A DNA stretch of 64,000 nucleotides from CBDEUK01 sp965250225 (GTDB lineage Bacteria; Pseudomonadota; Gammaproteobacteria; Eutrophobiales; Eutrophobiaceae): NCBI GenBank assembly GCA_965250225.1, contig CBDFNQ010000037.1:124001-188000 (forward strand), given 5' to 3'. Each line of letters starts with the position of its first letter. Within the stretch, counting starts at the first letter, position 1. Below, one piece after another: positions 1 to 9,410 of the stretch. A model generated the notes under the pieces. The model did no database searches. It saw only the letters and a program-made list of their open reading frames with translations, and was not told where the DNA came from. The translations under genes and the position numbers were made by a program.

Positions 1-1516
1 GCACTGTGATCAGTGGAATTTCGATCGTCTCATAGAGTGATTTCAGCGCTTGATCGGCAGCGAGTTCTTTCCATAATGTTTCATGCAAGCGCAACGTTAT
101 GTCAGCGTCTTCGGCGGCATAAGATCCCGCGTCTTCGATGCTGACCTGGTTAAAGGAGAGCTGTTTAGCGCCTTTGCCGGCGATATCTTCGAAATGAATG
201 GTCTCGGTTTGTAAGTACTTGCTAGCAAGCGCGTCCATGTTGTGTCGCGTAGCCGTGCTGTTGAGCACATAAGACTGAAGCATTGAGTCGTGCGCGATTC
301 CATTCAGAGCAATGTTGTAATTAGCCAGGACATTCATATCGTATTTGAGGTTCTGACCGACCTTTTTCAGTGCAGGATCTTCCAACAGCGGCTTAAGTGT
401 TTGCAGGACAAAACCACGATCCAGTTGCGTAGGAGCACCAGGGTAATCATGAGCCAGCGGCACATAAGCCGCCTCGTCAGACTGAATCGCAAAGGATAGC
501 CCGACAATTTCAGCCGAGATATAATCGAGGCTGGTGGTTTCTGTATCAAAGGCAAAGAGTTTGCAGGCCTTTAATCGGGAAACCCAGGTCAGGAAGGATT
601 TTTCATCTCTGACAATTTGGTAATCGTGAGTGATTTCAGGTTTTTTTTCGTCTGCCTCTGTTCCCGTTAGAGCGTCTAGCCAACTACGAAATTCCCATTG
701 TTGATATTGTTCTTTCAGGGCTTTTTGATCCGCCTCGCCAATGAGTAATTCGTCTGGTTTGAATTCCAGTTCAACATCGTACTTGAGGGTGATTAATTCT
801 TTGGAGAGAGCCAGGTTCGGAATATGTTGGCGCAGGCTTTCGCCGACCTTGCCTTTGATTGAATCTGCATTTTCAACAATGTTATCGAGATCGCCATACT
901 CTGTCAGCCACTTGACCGCTGTCTTGGGCCCAACCTTGGGAATGCCAGGTACGTTATCAGCCGTATCTCCTATCAGGGTCAAATAATCCAGAATAAGTTC
1001 CGGGCCGATGCCGAATTTATCAATCACGCCTTGTCGGTCGAGGGTCACGTTTTGCATGGTGTTCAGTATGGTGATGTGATCATTGACTAGTTGAGCAAGA
1101 TCCTTGTCGCCGGTTGATATCAAGGTTTTGATGTCGGCTGCTTCAGCCTGCTTTGCCAGTGTGGCTATGACATCATCTGCTTCAACACCGTCAATAATAA
1201 GCTTGGGTATCCCGCTGGCATCAATGATGTTGTGTATGGGCTGAATCTGACAGGCAAGATCCTCCGGCATTGGTGGCCGGTTGGCCTTGTATTCCGGGTA
1301 GAGTTGATGCCGAAAATTTTTGCCTCTGGCATCAAACATGATCGCAAAATAATCAGGTTGATATTCCTCAATCAGTTTTTTGAGCATGTTGATGACGCCA
1401 AAAATAGCGCCGGTGGGTTCGCCCTTTGCATTATTCAGTTGTTGTAACTGCCGAACATGGTAGGCTCGAAACATATAGTATGAGCCATCAACCAGAATGA
1501 GTTTTTTTTGTGTCAT
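1..1516 (-). CDS. polA: DNA polymerase I, N-terminal part (runs off left edge)
   Basis: DNA polymerase I performs repair synthesis and RNA-primer removal. About 505 codons are present, reading leftward from ATG at 1516; the polymerase domain lies beyond the window. Residues 1 to about 290 are the 5'-3' exonuclease domain: the start LILVDGSYYMFRAYH, the metal-binding region GVEADDVIATLA and STGDKDL, and the helix-hairpin-helix GIPKVGPKTA. Next comes a 3'-5' exonuclease domain with FDTETTSLDY and the late motif YAAEDADIT, so the acidic proofreading residues look intact. It is divergent from the LOG-family gene, with 116 bp between the starts. The identification is secure; only the C-terminus is unseen. 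Confidence 0.97.
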   Translation of the reverse strand, partial: MTQKKLILVDGSYYMFRAYHVRQLQQLNNAKGEPTGAIFGVINMLKKLIEEYQPDYFAIMFDARGKNFRHQLYPEYKANRPPMPEDLACQIQPIHNIIDASGIPKLIIDGVEADDVIATLAKQAEAADIKTLISTGDKDLAQLVNDHITILNTMQNVTLDRQGVIDKFGIGPELILDYLTLIGDTADNVPGIPKVGPKTAVKWLTEYGDLDNIVENADSIKGKVGESLRQHIPNLALSKELITLKYDVELEFKPDELLIGEADQKALKEQYQQWEFRSWLDALTGTEADEKKPEITHDYQIVRDEKSFLTWVSRLKACKLFAFDTETTSLDYISAEIVGLSFAIQSDEAAYVPLAHDYPGAPTQLDRGFVLQTLKPLLEDPALKKVGQNLKYDMNVLANYNIALNGIAHDSMLQSYVLNSTATRHNMDALASKYLQTETIHFEDIAGKGAKQLSFNQVSIEDAGSYAAEDADITLRLHETLWKELAADQALKSLYETIEIPLITV

Positions 1517-1632
1517 TGTTCGCAAAAAAATTTATTTGTCGATGTAAAAATAAAGAATGTCATAAACGTTTATTCAAGTAAGCCGGCAATTTATTTTTCG
1601 TCAGTCCATGTTGTTCAGGAAAGAGAAGTATT

Positions 1633-2343
1633 ATGAATGATCAAAAACGTTTTGCACATCCGTTGATTAGCGATTCCGATTTGACACGCGAATCGTGGAA
1701 GGTCTTTCAGATCATGGCGGAGTTTGTCGAGGGCTTTGAAAAGTTATCGGGTTGTACGCCCTCAGTCAGTATGTTTGGATCGGCGCGCTTCAAGTCCGGT
1801 CACTCGTATTACAAGCTGTCTGAAGAGATCGCACAAAAACTTTCGAATGCTGGCTTTTCCATCGTCAGTGGTGGCGGTCCGGGTTTAATGGAGGCGTTTA
1901 ATAAGGGCGCTTACGACGGTTCGTCAGACAGTATTGGGCTGAATATTTCATTGCCCCATGAACAGGGTTCGAATGATTTTCAGAATGTGTCTTTGTATTT
2001 TCGCCATTTTTTTTCACGTAAAGTGATGTTTGTTAAGTATGCCTCGGCCTATGTGGTCTTGCCGGGTGGCTTTGGCACCCTGGACGAACTTGCTGAAATT
2101 TTAACCCTGACCCAAACCGGCATGAGCAAGTCAATTCCCATCATCCTGGTAGGAACGGATTTTTGGCGTGGGCTGATAGGCTGGTTCAAGGATACATTAG
2201 TGGCTGAAGGCACGATCAATCCAGAGGATATTGATCTATTTACCCTGGTTGATAAACCGGAACAGGTTGTCGAAACCATATTCAATTATTATGAAGAACG
2301 AGGATTTGAGCTGTCATCTCATTATCAGGAATCAAAACTTTAA
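1633..2343 (+). CDS. LOG-family Rossmann-fold protein (TIGR00730 type)
   Basis: The 236-residue protein has the LOG/lysine-decarboxylase-like fold. Seen: the glycine-rich SGGGPGLMEAFNKG near residue 80 and the signature PGGFGTLDE near residue 143, which in characterised members forms the active site of cytokinin riboside 5'-monophosphate phosphoribohydrolase. In bacteria the family cleaves nucleoside monophosphates to base plus ribose 5-phosphate; the true substrate here is unknown. The purine-rich AGGAAAGAGAAG precedes ATG. It is followed after 16 bp by the DUF2782 gene and is probably co-transcribed with it. Confidence 0.9.
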   Translation: MNDQKRFAHPLISDSDLTRESWKVFQIMAEFVEGFEKLSGCTPSVSMFGSARFKSGHSYYKLSEEIAQKLSNAGFSIVSGGGPGLMEAFNKGAYDGSSDSIGLNISLPHEQGSNDFQNVSLYFRHFFSRKVMFVKYASAYVVLPGGFGTLDELAEILTLTQTGMSKSIPIILVGTDFWRGLIGWFKDTLVAEGTINPEDIDLFTLVDKPEQVVETIFNYYEERGFELSSHYQESKL

Positions 2344-2359
2344 TAACACAGGTTTTATT

Positions 2360-2713
2360 ATGAAACAGTATTTAACACTTTGTCTTACACTCATTGCTAT
2401 CAGCCTGTTCAGTATTTCTGTCAAGGCAGAAAATGTCGATGAACCACAGTTTGAAGCGGTACCAGAGCCGCCGGATCTGCCTGACCCCATCGAAAATGGA
2501 GAAGCCATTGAACCAGAAGTAACCATTATTCAACGCGATGACGGGGTGATTGAGGAATATCGGGTCAATGGTTATTTATACAAAGTAAAGGTTACTCCGA
2601 GTGTTGGGCCGGTTTATTACCTGATTGATCAAAATGGTGATGGCCACATGGAGCGCATGAGTGATATTTATAATGATTTTATAGTGCCGCAATGGGTACT
2701 GTTTGAGTGGTAG
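2360..2713 (+). CDS. DUF2782 periplasmic protein
   Basis: A 117-residue protein with an N-terminal signal peptide (MKQYLTLCLTLIAISLF, cleavage around VKA-EN), then a proline/acid-rich linker and the compact DUF2782 core (IIQRDDGVIEEYRVNG ... YYLIDQNGDG). The family is a conserved companion of polA in gammaproteobacteria and has no assigned function. I chose ATG at 2360 rather than an upstream in-frame ATG inside the LOG gene because it starts exactly at the signal peptide. The gene ends beside MITE-like copy 1. Confidence 0.88.
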   Translation: MKQYLTLCLTLIAISLFSISVKAENVDEPQFEAVPEPPDLPDPIENGEAIEPEVTIIQRDDGVIEEYRVNGYLYKVKVTPSVGPVYYLIDQNGDGHMERMSDIYNDFIVPQWVLFEW

Positions 2714-2716
2714 CAA

Positions 2717-3098
2717 GAGATCTTTGCACGGCAAGGATTGTTCGGCTTTGGCTGAAAAGTTTGTTCCAGACATTTTTACCCGAATATGTCCTATATTCGT
2801 CCTGCATCGCACTACCTCCCCCATGACCTCCACGGACGGAGGAAATACAAAAGGGTTGTAGGAACAACCCTTGCCTTGGGGTCGTCCAGACAATCCTGTT
2901 GCATTCCCGCCCTCCAATGGCGGTTATTCATCTTTTCTGCCATAGCGGCGTTAAAAATGCTCTAAAAGTGCTCATTTACTGCGTGTAAATTCCGTTTTTT
3001 AGAATATTTCCGCCTTGCCTACAGGGATGTAGGTAAGGGGCGAGAGCAGGACGCGGTAGCTTAGTCATGACAAAAAATATCTTTCGTGCAAAAAACTC
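2717..3098. repeat. MITE-like dispersed element, copy 1 (long form)
   Basis: Non-coding stretch filling the gap between the convergent DUF2782 and mgtE genes. It starts GAGATCTTTGCACGG and ends CGTGCAAAAAACTC, imperfect inverted termini. It shares with the copies at 11311 and 45343 an internal block containing ATAGCGGCGTTAAAAAT, AAAGTGCTCATTTA and CGCCTTGC. This copy is about twice as long as copy 2 because of extra hairpin-rich segments (for example CCTACAGGGATGTAGG). No reading frame of note. Confidence 0.75.
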
Positions 3099-3113
3099 CT
3101 TTTATAAATAAAG

Positions 3114-4475
3114 TTAAGCAAGAAGAAACATCGTCCCCAGACCCAAAAAGGTCAAAAAGCCAACGACATCGGTTATGGTCGTTAATATCACTCCACCCGC
3201 GATAGCGGGATCGACGCCAAGCTGTTTTAGCGCCAATGGAATTGTCGCGCCGGCTATGGCTGCAATGATCAGGTTTATGATCATGGCAAGGCCAATGATT
3301 ATCCCAAGATTTGTATCGTTAAACCAAAGAATAGTAATCGTTGCGACGACACTGGACCAGATGATGCCGTTAATAGCACCAACGGCGAGTTCCTTACTGA
3401 TTAAATGACGCACATTACGTTTGCCTAACTGGCCTGTTGCGATACCCCGAACCGCTATGGTGAGTGTCTGGTTGCCGGCAATGCCGCCCATGCTTGCAAC
3501 GACAGGCATCAGTACCGCCAGAGCTACCAGTTGTTGGATAGAATCCTCAAAACGGCCAATGACCCATGCGGCCAGAAATGCAGTCAATAAATTCACGCCT
3601 AACCAGGCAGCACGGTATTTGGTGCTGGTGATAATGGGGGCAAAGATGTCGTCATCACCGAGTCCTGCCATATTGCGCACGGCTTCTTCAGCCTCTTCCT
3701 GGATGACATCGACCACATCATCAATAGTAATACGACCGAGTAATAACCCGTTTTCATCTACCACGGCGGCTGACACCCAGTCGCGTTTTTCAAATATCCT
3801 GGCCACATCATGCTCAGTTTGATCCGCTGTTATCCCGGCTTCTTCTATCATGACTTCGCCGACTGTTAGTTCCGGGTCTTTGATCATGATGTCCATCAAT
3901 GTGAGTACACCGAGATAGAGGTTGTCACGATCAACCACCATCAGATTGTCTGTTTGAGTGGGTAGTTCTTCGCGATGACCCAGGAAACGTAGATAACGGG
4001 TAACCGTCGCCAAAGTAGCGTCAGTGCGTACAGGAATGACGTCTGTACTCATAAGGCCGCCAGCCGTGTCTTCCGGGTAGGACAGTAATGAGGAAAGGCG
4101 TTGGCGATTCAGCACGTCCATCGACAACAGGACGCGGTCTTGGATGTTCTCAGGCAAGTCCTGAATGATGTCTGTCAGATCGTCATCATCGAGGTCTTTG
4201 GTGACTTCAACCACTTCGTGCGGTTGCATTTGCTCAAGCAAACGGCTGCGGACACTGTCTTGAACATGACTGAGTACGTCGCCACCGATTTCTGTGTCAA
4301 TCAATGGCCAGATAAATTCGAGTTCTTTGGCCGGCAGACTTTCTAACAAGTCAGCGATTTCAGAAGGGTGAACATCTGTCAGAATGGTGCGCGCAATGTC
4401 TTCCTCACCAGCAGAAATAGCAGTGTGTAGTTCATCAATCACGCTGGGGATCAGGAATTGCCCGGTTTCGTTCAT
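3114..4475 (-). CDS. mgtE: Magnesium transporter MgtE
   Basis: The 453-residue protein has the full MgtE layout: an N-terminal helical MgtE_N domain (residues ~1-130, LESLPAKELEFIWPLI), two CBS domains (~135-255) that sense cytoplasmic Mg2+, and a C-terminal five-helix membrane domain (~285-453) with the pore motif SMGGIAGNQTLT. It imports Mg2+ through the inner membrane. It reads leftward, 138 bp downstream of ptsI, with a possible separate promoter in that gap. MgtE next to ptsI is a common gammaproteobacterial arrangement. Confidence 0.95.
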   Translation of the reverse strand: MNETGQFLIPSVIDELHTAISAGEEDIARTILTDVHPSEIADLLESLPAKELEFIWPLIDTEIGGDVLSHVQDSVRSRLLEQMQPHEVVEVTKDLDDDDLTDIIQDLPENIQDRVLLSMDVLNRQRLSSLLSYPEDTAGGLMSTDVIPVRTDATLATVTRYLRFLGHREELPTQTDNLMVVDRDNLYLGVLTLMDIMIKDPELTVGEVMIEEAGITADQTEHDVARIFEKRDWVSAAVVDENGLLLGRITIDDVVDVIQEEAEEAVRNMAGLGDDDIFAPIITSTKYRAAWLGVNLLTAFLAAWVIGRFEDSIQQLVALAVLMPVVASMGGIAGNQTLTIAVRGIATGQLGKRNVRHLISKELAVGAINGIIWSSVVATITILWFNDTNLGIIIGLAMIINLIIAAIAGATIPLALKQLGVDPAIAGGVILTTITDVVGFLTFLGLGTMFLLA

Positions 4476-4613
4476 AGCTACTGGCTCAGAATGTTGCGGT
4501 GGATTCTAACAGCTAGAAACTGCCATATGGAGATAAATTTACAAAACGGATTTTATCTAGTTTGATCAGAAAGAAACCAAACGAAAGCAAACGTGGATTA
4601 AAGCAATGTCTGC

Positions 4614-6347
4614 TTAATTCGTAATGTCCATTAACTCGGCAATATCCTGGCCGTTTTCCATCTTCAGGGCTTTTTTAGCCAGCCTGGTCAGTTTTCCGAT
4701 ATCACTATTGTTAATGATTTGTTTTATTTCGAGTAAGGCTGCCGGGTGGACGCTAAAATCCCGTAGTCCCAACCCAAGTAACAGGCGTGTATAGCGTGTA
4801 TCACCGGCCATTTCACCACACATGCCGACCGGAATATTATGAGTAGCCCCTGCCTGCAGAGTTGAGTGAATGAGTTTTAATACTGCGGGATGCAAAGGGT
4901 CATAGAGGTAATTCACTTCATCATCCACACGATCAATGGCCATTGTGTATTGGATCAGGTCATTGGTTCCGATTGAAAGAAAATCGAGATGGTTGGCAAA
5001 GATCCCGGCACAGACCGCAGCTGCCGGGACTTCGATCATTGCTCCGAGCTCTAGCTTTTTGTCATAAGCAATATTTTTTTCATCCAGATCTGCTTTCAGC
5101 TCATCAATGATCTGGATGATTTGATTGACCTCTTTGAGGTTGGAGATCATGGGTATAAGTAAACGCACTGGCCCTTTGGCCGATACGCGTAAAATAGCTC
5201 TGAGTTGCGGTCGAAATAGCGATTGTTCTTTCAGACACAAACGTATAGCGCGGAGACCGAGCGCAGGGTTTGATAAAACCGGGCCGGCGCTTCGGCCACC
5301 GCCAACTTCTTTGTCGGCACCAAGATCCAGAGTGCGTATGGTTAAGGGTAACCCCTTGAGAATGCGAATCACCTTTGAATATGTTTTGAAATGTTCTTCT
5401 TCGTCGGGCGGCGTTTCACGATTCATGTATAAAAATTCAGTGCGATAGAGTCCGACGCCTTTTGCTCCGACTTTTCTTACCGTGTCGAAATCGCGCGGCA
5501 GTTCAATATTTGCCTGTAAATGAATTGCCGTCTTGTCGAGGGTCTTAGCTGGTGCATTTTTGAGCTTGCTCAAACTGGAGTAGTAGGCTTTTTCCTGTTT
5601 TTGCAAGGAACGATAATGTTTCAGAGTGGATTTGTCGGGGTCGATCAGAACGATGCCGTTTGAGCCGTCCAGAATGACGGAATCTTCTTCATGAATATAG
5701 CGTAGCGCTTGGGGGATGCCGACAATGGCAGGGATACCCAGGCTTCGGGCAAGGATAGCAGTATGAGACGTTGGGCCACCATACTCCGTGGCAAACCCCG
5801 TGATACCATGGTGCTGCATGAGCACGGTATCGGCGGGCGTCAGATCATCTGCCAGGACAATATATCCTTTAAGACGGTTATCAGGCTCTTCGTGTCGAAG
5901 TGGTGTCTGGTTTAATAACACCCGTTGAATACGATTTACTACATGATCAACATCATCTTTGCGTGTTTTTAAATACGAGTCATTCATTTCTTCAAATACA
6001 TTGACTAATGCGTCGCGTTGTAGTTTTAAGGCCCATTCAGCATTACACAAAGAGTTTCTGATCAAACGCAGAGGTTCTTGTATCAGGACATTGTCATCCA
6101 GCATCAGCAGGTGGGCATCAATAAACGCAGCAATGTCACCGGCAGCTGAAACCGGGACGTGTTCACGAATGGCGCGAAGCTGGAGTCTGGCGCCGGTGAC
6201 GGCTTCGTCAAATCGTGTGACTTCAGTATTGACGTCGGATTCAGTGATTTTGTATTCCGGGATATCAAGTTGATCACGTTCGATAATGTGCGCTTTGCCG
6301 ATCGCTATTCCGCGAGAGACCTTCATGCCATAGAGAGCCACGGTCAT
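4614..6347 (-). CDS. ptsI: PTS enzyme I (phosphoenolpyruvate-protein phosphotransferase)
   Basis: The 577-residue enzyme transfers phosphate from phosphoenolpyruvate to HPr. Residues 190-200 contain the phospho-histidine signature GGPTSHTAIL (His195); the C-terminal barrel has the PEP-binding signature with GMCGEMAGD. There is no N-terminal GAF domain, so it is ptsI-like rather than ptsP-like. Its ATG overlaps the end of the HPr gene by 4 bp, indicating translational coupling. No sugar permease lies nearby, so its job here is probably regulatory, feeding HPr, EIIA and PtsN. Confidence 0.95.
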   Translation of the reverse strand: MTVALYGMKVSRGIAIGKAHIIERDQLDIPEYKITESDVNTEVTRFDEAVTGARLQLRAIREHVPVSAAGDIAAFIDAHLLMLDDNVLIQEPLRLIRNSLCNAEWALKLQRDALVNVFEEMNDSYLKTRKDDVDHVVNRIQRVLLNQTPLRHEEPDNRLKGYIVLADDLTPADTVLMQHHGITGFATEYGGPTSHTAILARSLGIPAIVGIPQALRYIHEEDSVILDGSNGIVLIDPDKSTLKHYRSLQKQEKAYYSSLSKLKNAPAKTLDKTAIHLQANIELPRDFDTVRKVGAKGVGLYRTEFLYMNRETPPDEEEHFKTYSKVIRILKGLPLTIRTLDLGADKEVGGGRSAGPVLSNPALGLRAIRLCLKEQSLFRPQLRAILRVSAKGPVRLLIPMISNLKEVNQIIQIIDELKADLDEKNIAYDKKLELGAMIEVPAAAVCAGIFANHLDFLSIGTNDLIQYTMAIDRVDDEVNYLYDPLHPAVLKLIHSTLQAGATHNIPVGMCGEMAGDTRYTRLLLGLGLRDFSVHPAALLEIKQIINNSDIGKLTRLAKKALKMENGQDIAELMDITN

Positions 6348-6613
6348 TCGTTCTCTCCAAACTTGTCTTTTATTAACGCCTCTATTGAATCAAGTGCGTC
6401 GTTTTCATCTTTGCCCGATGCCGTAATGTGTATTTCTGATCCCTTGCCGGCGGCAAGCATCATGACGCCCATGATACTTTTGCCGCTGACGTCCTTGCCG
6501 TTATGTTGAATATAAATCTCAGCTTCAAATCTGGAAGCGGTTTGTACAAATTTGGCGGCGGCACGGGCGTGCAATCCCAGTTTATTGATGATGGTTATAT
6601 CTCTGCTTGCCAT
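6344..6613 (-). CDS. ptsH: Phosphocarrier protein HPr
   Basis: Small phosphocarrier of the regulatory PTS. I chose ATG at 6613 over 6619: it has GGAG 7 nt upstream, and it places the phosphorylated histidine exactly at His15 (KLGLHARAA) and the kinase target at Ser46 (GKSIMG), the canonical numbers. Ser46 and its Ile/Met context match recognition by HPr kinase, whose gene (hprK) is in the same operon. The product is 89 residues. It begins 3 nt after the EIIA stop and overlaps ptsI. Confidence 0.95.
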   Translation of the reverse strand: MASRDITIINKLGLHARAAAKFVQTASRFEAEIYIQHNGKDVSGKSIMGVMMLAAGKGSEIHITASGKDENDALDSIEALIKDKFGENE

Positions 6614-6615
6614 TC

Positions 6616-7008
6616 TCATTCTCCATTGATCGCGAGAACACCATCGCGGCCACCACTTAAGGCTTTTTCAGCCAGAGAGTCCAGATCCAGTTCCGGATAA
6701 TTTAATACGCGTATTAACATCGAGAGATTCAGGCCAGCGATAACGCGTATATTATTTTGTTCTATAAGTTGGGCGGCGATATTGCTTGGAGTAGCACCAT
6801 ATAGATCAGTTAGCACCAAGACACCATCGCCAGAATCAAGAAGTTGCAGGTATTCAGTTGCCTGCTCTGTTAATTCAGCCGGGTCGCAATCTCGGGATGC
6901 CATTAATAATTTTGCATTCAAGGGACAGTCCCCAAGCATAAGTGAGGTGGTGCCCAAAATTGCAGGTCCAATTCCGTCGTGTGAGATAATTAATAGTCCT
7001 ACGCTCAC
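6616..7008 (-). CDS. PTS EIIA component, mannose (ManX) family
   Basis: A 130-residue EIIA-Man type domain. Phosphorylation site His10 sits in LLIISHDGIG; LTDLYGATPSN is a second family hallmark. GTG start with AGGA at 7 nt. It is found without EIIB, EIIC or EIID, as in many proteobacterial regulatory PTS operons, so it probably receives phosphate from HPr and acts on a regulatory partner not visible here. It lies 9 nt downstream of rapZ. Confidence 0.92.
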   Translation of the reverse strand: MSVGLLIISHDGIGPAILGTTSLMLGDCPLNAKLLMASRDCDPAELTEQATEYLQLLDSGDGVLVLTDLYGATPSNIAAQLIEQNNIRVIAGLNLSMLIRVLNYPELDLDSLAEKALSGGRDGVLAINGE

Positions 7009-7017
7009 AGAAACATC

Positions 7018-7893
7018 CTAAAGTTTTGTATCACGATGTCTGAGAATAACGTTCTTTCCCAGGTTGATGAAATGATCAGATAATTCTTTTGCAAGAAAGA
7101 CGGAACGATGTTGTCCTCCAGTACAACCAATCGCAATGGTTAAATAACTGCGATTGTCTTCCTCAAATTGTTTTATCCAGCGTTCGAGAAATTGTTTGGT
7201 GTCGTTAAGCATTTCGATAACCTTGTCTTGAGCTGACAAAAAATCTGCAACTGGTTTATCAAGGCCAGTAAACGGGCGTAAATTTCTCTCCCAGTGCGGA
7301 TTGGGTAAACAACGCACATCAAAGACAAAATCAGCATCTTGAGGGATACCATTTTTAAAACCAAATGATAAAAATTGCAAGGACAGACTTTTTGTCTGAT
7401 GTTTCGCAATACGTTTGCGTACGGTATTCCGCAGTTGATGTAACAGGCTATGGCTGGTATCAATGCGGATGTCACAGCGTGCCGACAAAGGTTCCATCAA
7501 CAACCTTTCCTTTTTTATTGCGTCAGAAAGAGATATTTCATCAGAGGAAAGCGGGTGCTTACGTCGTGTTTCACTGAAGCGTTTTGTTAGAACATCATCT
7601 GCTGCTTCGATAAAAACAAGCTCGACAGAGATATTGCCTTGATTCATTTTATCAATGGAGTTAGATAGTGTAGTGAAATCATAAGCAGGATCACGAGCGT
7701 CGATTCCGACACCGACTTCTTGCGGTAATGAATTGGTTGGGTCAGACAATTGATTTACGAATTCATCGAGCAAGGTGATCGGAAGATTGTCAATGCAATA
7801 GATGCCGAGATCTTCCAGCGAATTAAGCACAATAGTTTTCCCCGCGCCGGATAATCCGCTGACGATGATCAGGCGTCTGGGTTTACTGGGCAT
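7018..7893 (-). CDS. rapZ: RNase adapter protein RapZ
   Basis: The 291-residue protein has an N-terminal P-loop (GLSGAGKT, residues ~13-20) and the C-terminal signature GCTGGQHRSV of the RapZ/YvcJ family. In E. coli RapZ delivers the GlmZ small RNA to RNase E and so controls glucosamine-6-phosphate synthase. Whether GlmZ/GlmY RNAs exist here is not visible in this window. Its start overlaps the hprK stop (TGATG). Confidence 0.94.
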   Translation of the reverse strand: MPSKPRRLIIVSGLSGAGKTIVLNSLEDLGIYCIDNLPITLLDEFVNQLSDPTNSLPQEVGVGIDARDPAYDFTTLSNSIDKMNQGNISVELVFIEAADDVLTKRFSETRRKHPLSSDEISLSDAIKKERLLMEPLSARCDIRIDTSHSLLHQLRNTVRKRIAKHQTKSLSLQFLSFGFKNGIPQDADFVFDVRCLPNPHWERNLRPFTGLDKPVADFLSAQDKVIEMLNDTKQFLERWIKQFEEDNRSYLTIAIGCTGGQHRSVFLAKELSDHFINLGKNVILRHRDTKL

Positions 7894-8897
7894 CAGCTTG
7901 CGCTCCGTTCAATTAACAGTCGTTGACGTTCGGTAAATTCATCGGCTGCGTTATAACCACTACTTCTGAGAATATGATTTCGTGCAGCACATTCGAGCAA
8001 CACTGCCATATTGCGACCAGGAGCCACTGGCAAGGTAATTTCCGGTACGTCCAGATCCAGAACGTTTCGATCACGGTAACTACCTTCGAGACGATCCAGC
8101 TTTAACATGCCCTTATTGTCCATGGGCTCAAGGCGAGCGATTAAGCGTAAATATTTATTACTTTTTATCGCACTGTCACCAAATAATTCGCGCACATTAA
8201 CCACACCAAGACCGCGAACTTCCAGAAAATCCTGTAAGGCTTCAGGGCAGGTGCCATTGATGATGTCTGGTGCGATCTTCGAAAATTGTGGTGCATCGTC
8301 AGCGATTAAACGGCTTCCTCGAGTGATCAGTTCCATGGCCAGTTCACTCTTTCCGATGCCGCTGGGGCCAGTGATGAGCACTCCAATGGCCATGACTTCC
8401 ATAAAGACACCATGCAGGGTTAGGGTATCGGCGAATAAATTTGTCAGGTAATAATGCAGTGAGTCGGTTATTTGAATGCTGGTGAGAGAGCTGGAAAATA
8501 ATGCTGTTTTTTTCTCGTTGCATTTACGTTTCAGGATCGTTGGCACTTCACAGCCTTCTGCAATGATGACACAGGCAGGGTCATTATTAAAAAGCTGTCG
8601 GAGTGCATCCTGACGAAAAATATTTTTCAGACTATTAATATAATTCAGTTCTATCTCGCCAAGGATTTGAATTTGATGTGGATGGATTAAATTCAGATAA
8701 CCAACTAACGATCTGGCAGTCGATTCATCTTTGGTGGCTTTTCTTTTTTTTGGTTTGGAATCTAGATCGTCGCGAGGCGTTTCCGGATAAATGACACGTT
8801 TTCCTCCAAGTTGACCCGCGACCCAGCCCAGGTGTAATTTTTGATGGTGTTGGTTAAACAGATCCTCAATACTGATTTCGTTTTTGGATTCGCTCAT
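7893..8897 (-). CDS. hprK: HPr kinase/phosphorylase
   Basis: Bifunctional enzyme that phosphorylates or dephosphorylates Ser46 of HPr. The 334-residue length fits. The C-terminal catalytic half has the Walker A GPSGIGKSELA and the HprK signature VRGLGVVNVRELFG; the N-terminal half is the less conserved DRTGG-like domain. HprK is absent from enteric bacteria but present in other proteobacteria with incomplete PTS. It lies between ptsN and rapZ with 5-nt and 1-nt junctions. Confidence 0.95.
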   Translation of the reverse strand: MSESKNEISIEDLFNQHHQKLHLGWVAGQLGGKRVIYPETPRDDLDSKPKKRKATKDESTARSLVGYLNLIHPHQIQILGEIELNYINSLKNIFRQDALRQLFNNDPACVIIAEGCEVPTILKRKCNEKKTALFSSSLTSIQITDSLHYYLTNLFADTLTLHGVFMEVMAIGVLITGPSGIGKSELAMELITRGSRLIADDAPQFSKIAPDIINGTCPEALQDFLEVRGLGVVNVRELFGDSAIKSNKYLRLIARLEPMDNKGMLKLDRLEGSYRDRNVLDLDVPEITLPVAPGRNMAVLLECAARNHILRSSGYNAADEFTERQRLLIERSAS

Positions 8898-8902
8898 GGA
8901 GG

Positions 8903-9355
8903 TTAGCCCGTCAGTAACTTAAAAACGGCCTCCTCGTTGTAAGCGCGGCGAAGTCTGGATAATAAATCTTCATCGCAGAACATTTCAGCTAGCTTTGCCA
9001 ATATTTGTAAATGTTCTTCGGTAGAGTCTTCTGGTACCAGCAGGCAAAAGAACAGATCAACCGGTTCAGAGTCCGGAGCATCATAATCAACCCCTCCACG
9101 CTGTTGCATCTGTACGAAAGCTGCCACAGTTTGTTTGTTATTCTCCATTCGACTATGAGGGATGGCAATGCCGTGGCCCAAACCTGTACTGCCAAGACGT
9201 TCGCGTTCAAGCAAACAATCAAATATGGCACCTTGTTGTAACTCAGGGTTAGCTTTTGAGAGTAATCCAGAAATTTTCTCTAGAGCAGATTTTTTACTGG
9301 TGGCTTCACAAGCGCATTCAATGCTGTTGACGGACAATATGTCGGAGATTTGCAT
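8903..9355 (-). CDS. ptsN: Nitrogen PTS EIIA (PtsN)
   Basis: A 150-residue EIIA-Ntr protein, a regulatory phospho-acceptor affecting nitrogen and potassium metabolism in relatives. The active-site histidine is His67 in GHGIAIPHSRM. Length and the late FCLLVP and EEAVFKLLTG segments fit the family. It lies directly downstream of hpf and rpoN, the standard gammaproteobacterial order. Confidence 0.95.
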   Translation of the reverse strand: MQISDILSVNSIECACEATSKKSALEKISGLLSKANPELQQGAIFDCLLERERLGSTGLGHGIAIPHSRMENNKQTVAAFVQMQQRGGVDYDAPDSEPVDLFFCLLVPEDSTEEHLQILAKLAEMFCDEDLLSRLRRAYNEEAVFKLLTG

Positions 9356-9410
9356 GAAATTTACACAATGGTTGTATAAAAAAAATATAAAAAGTATGGT
9401 GCTTTATTGT

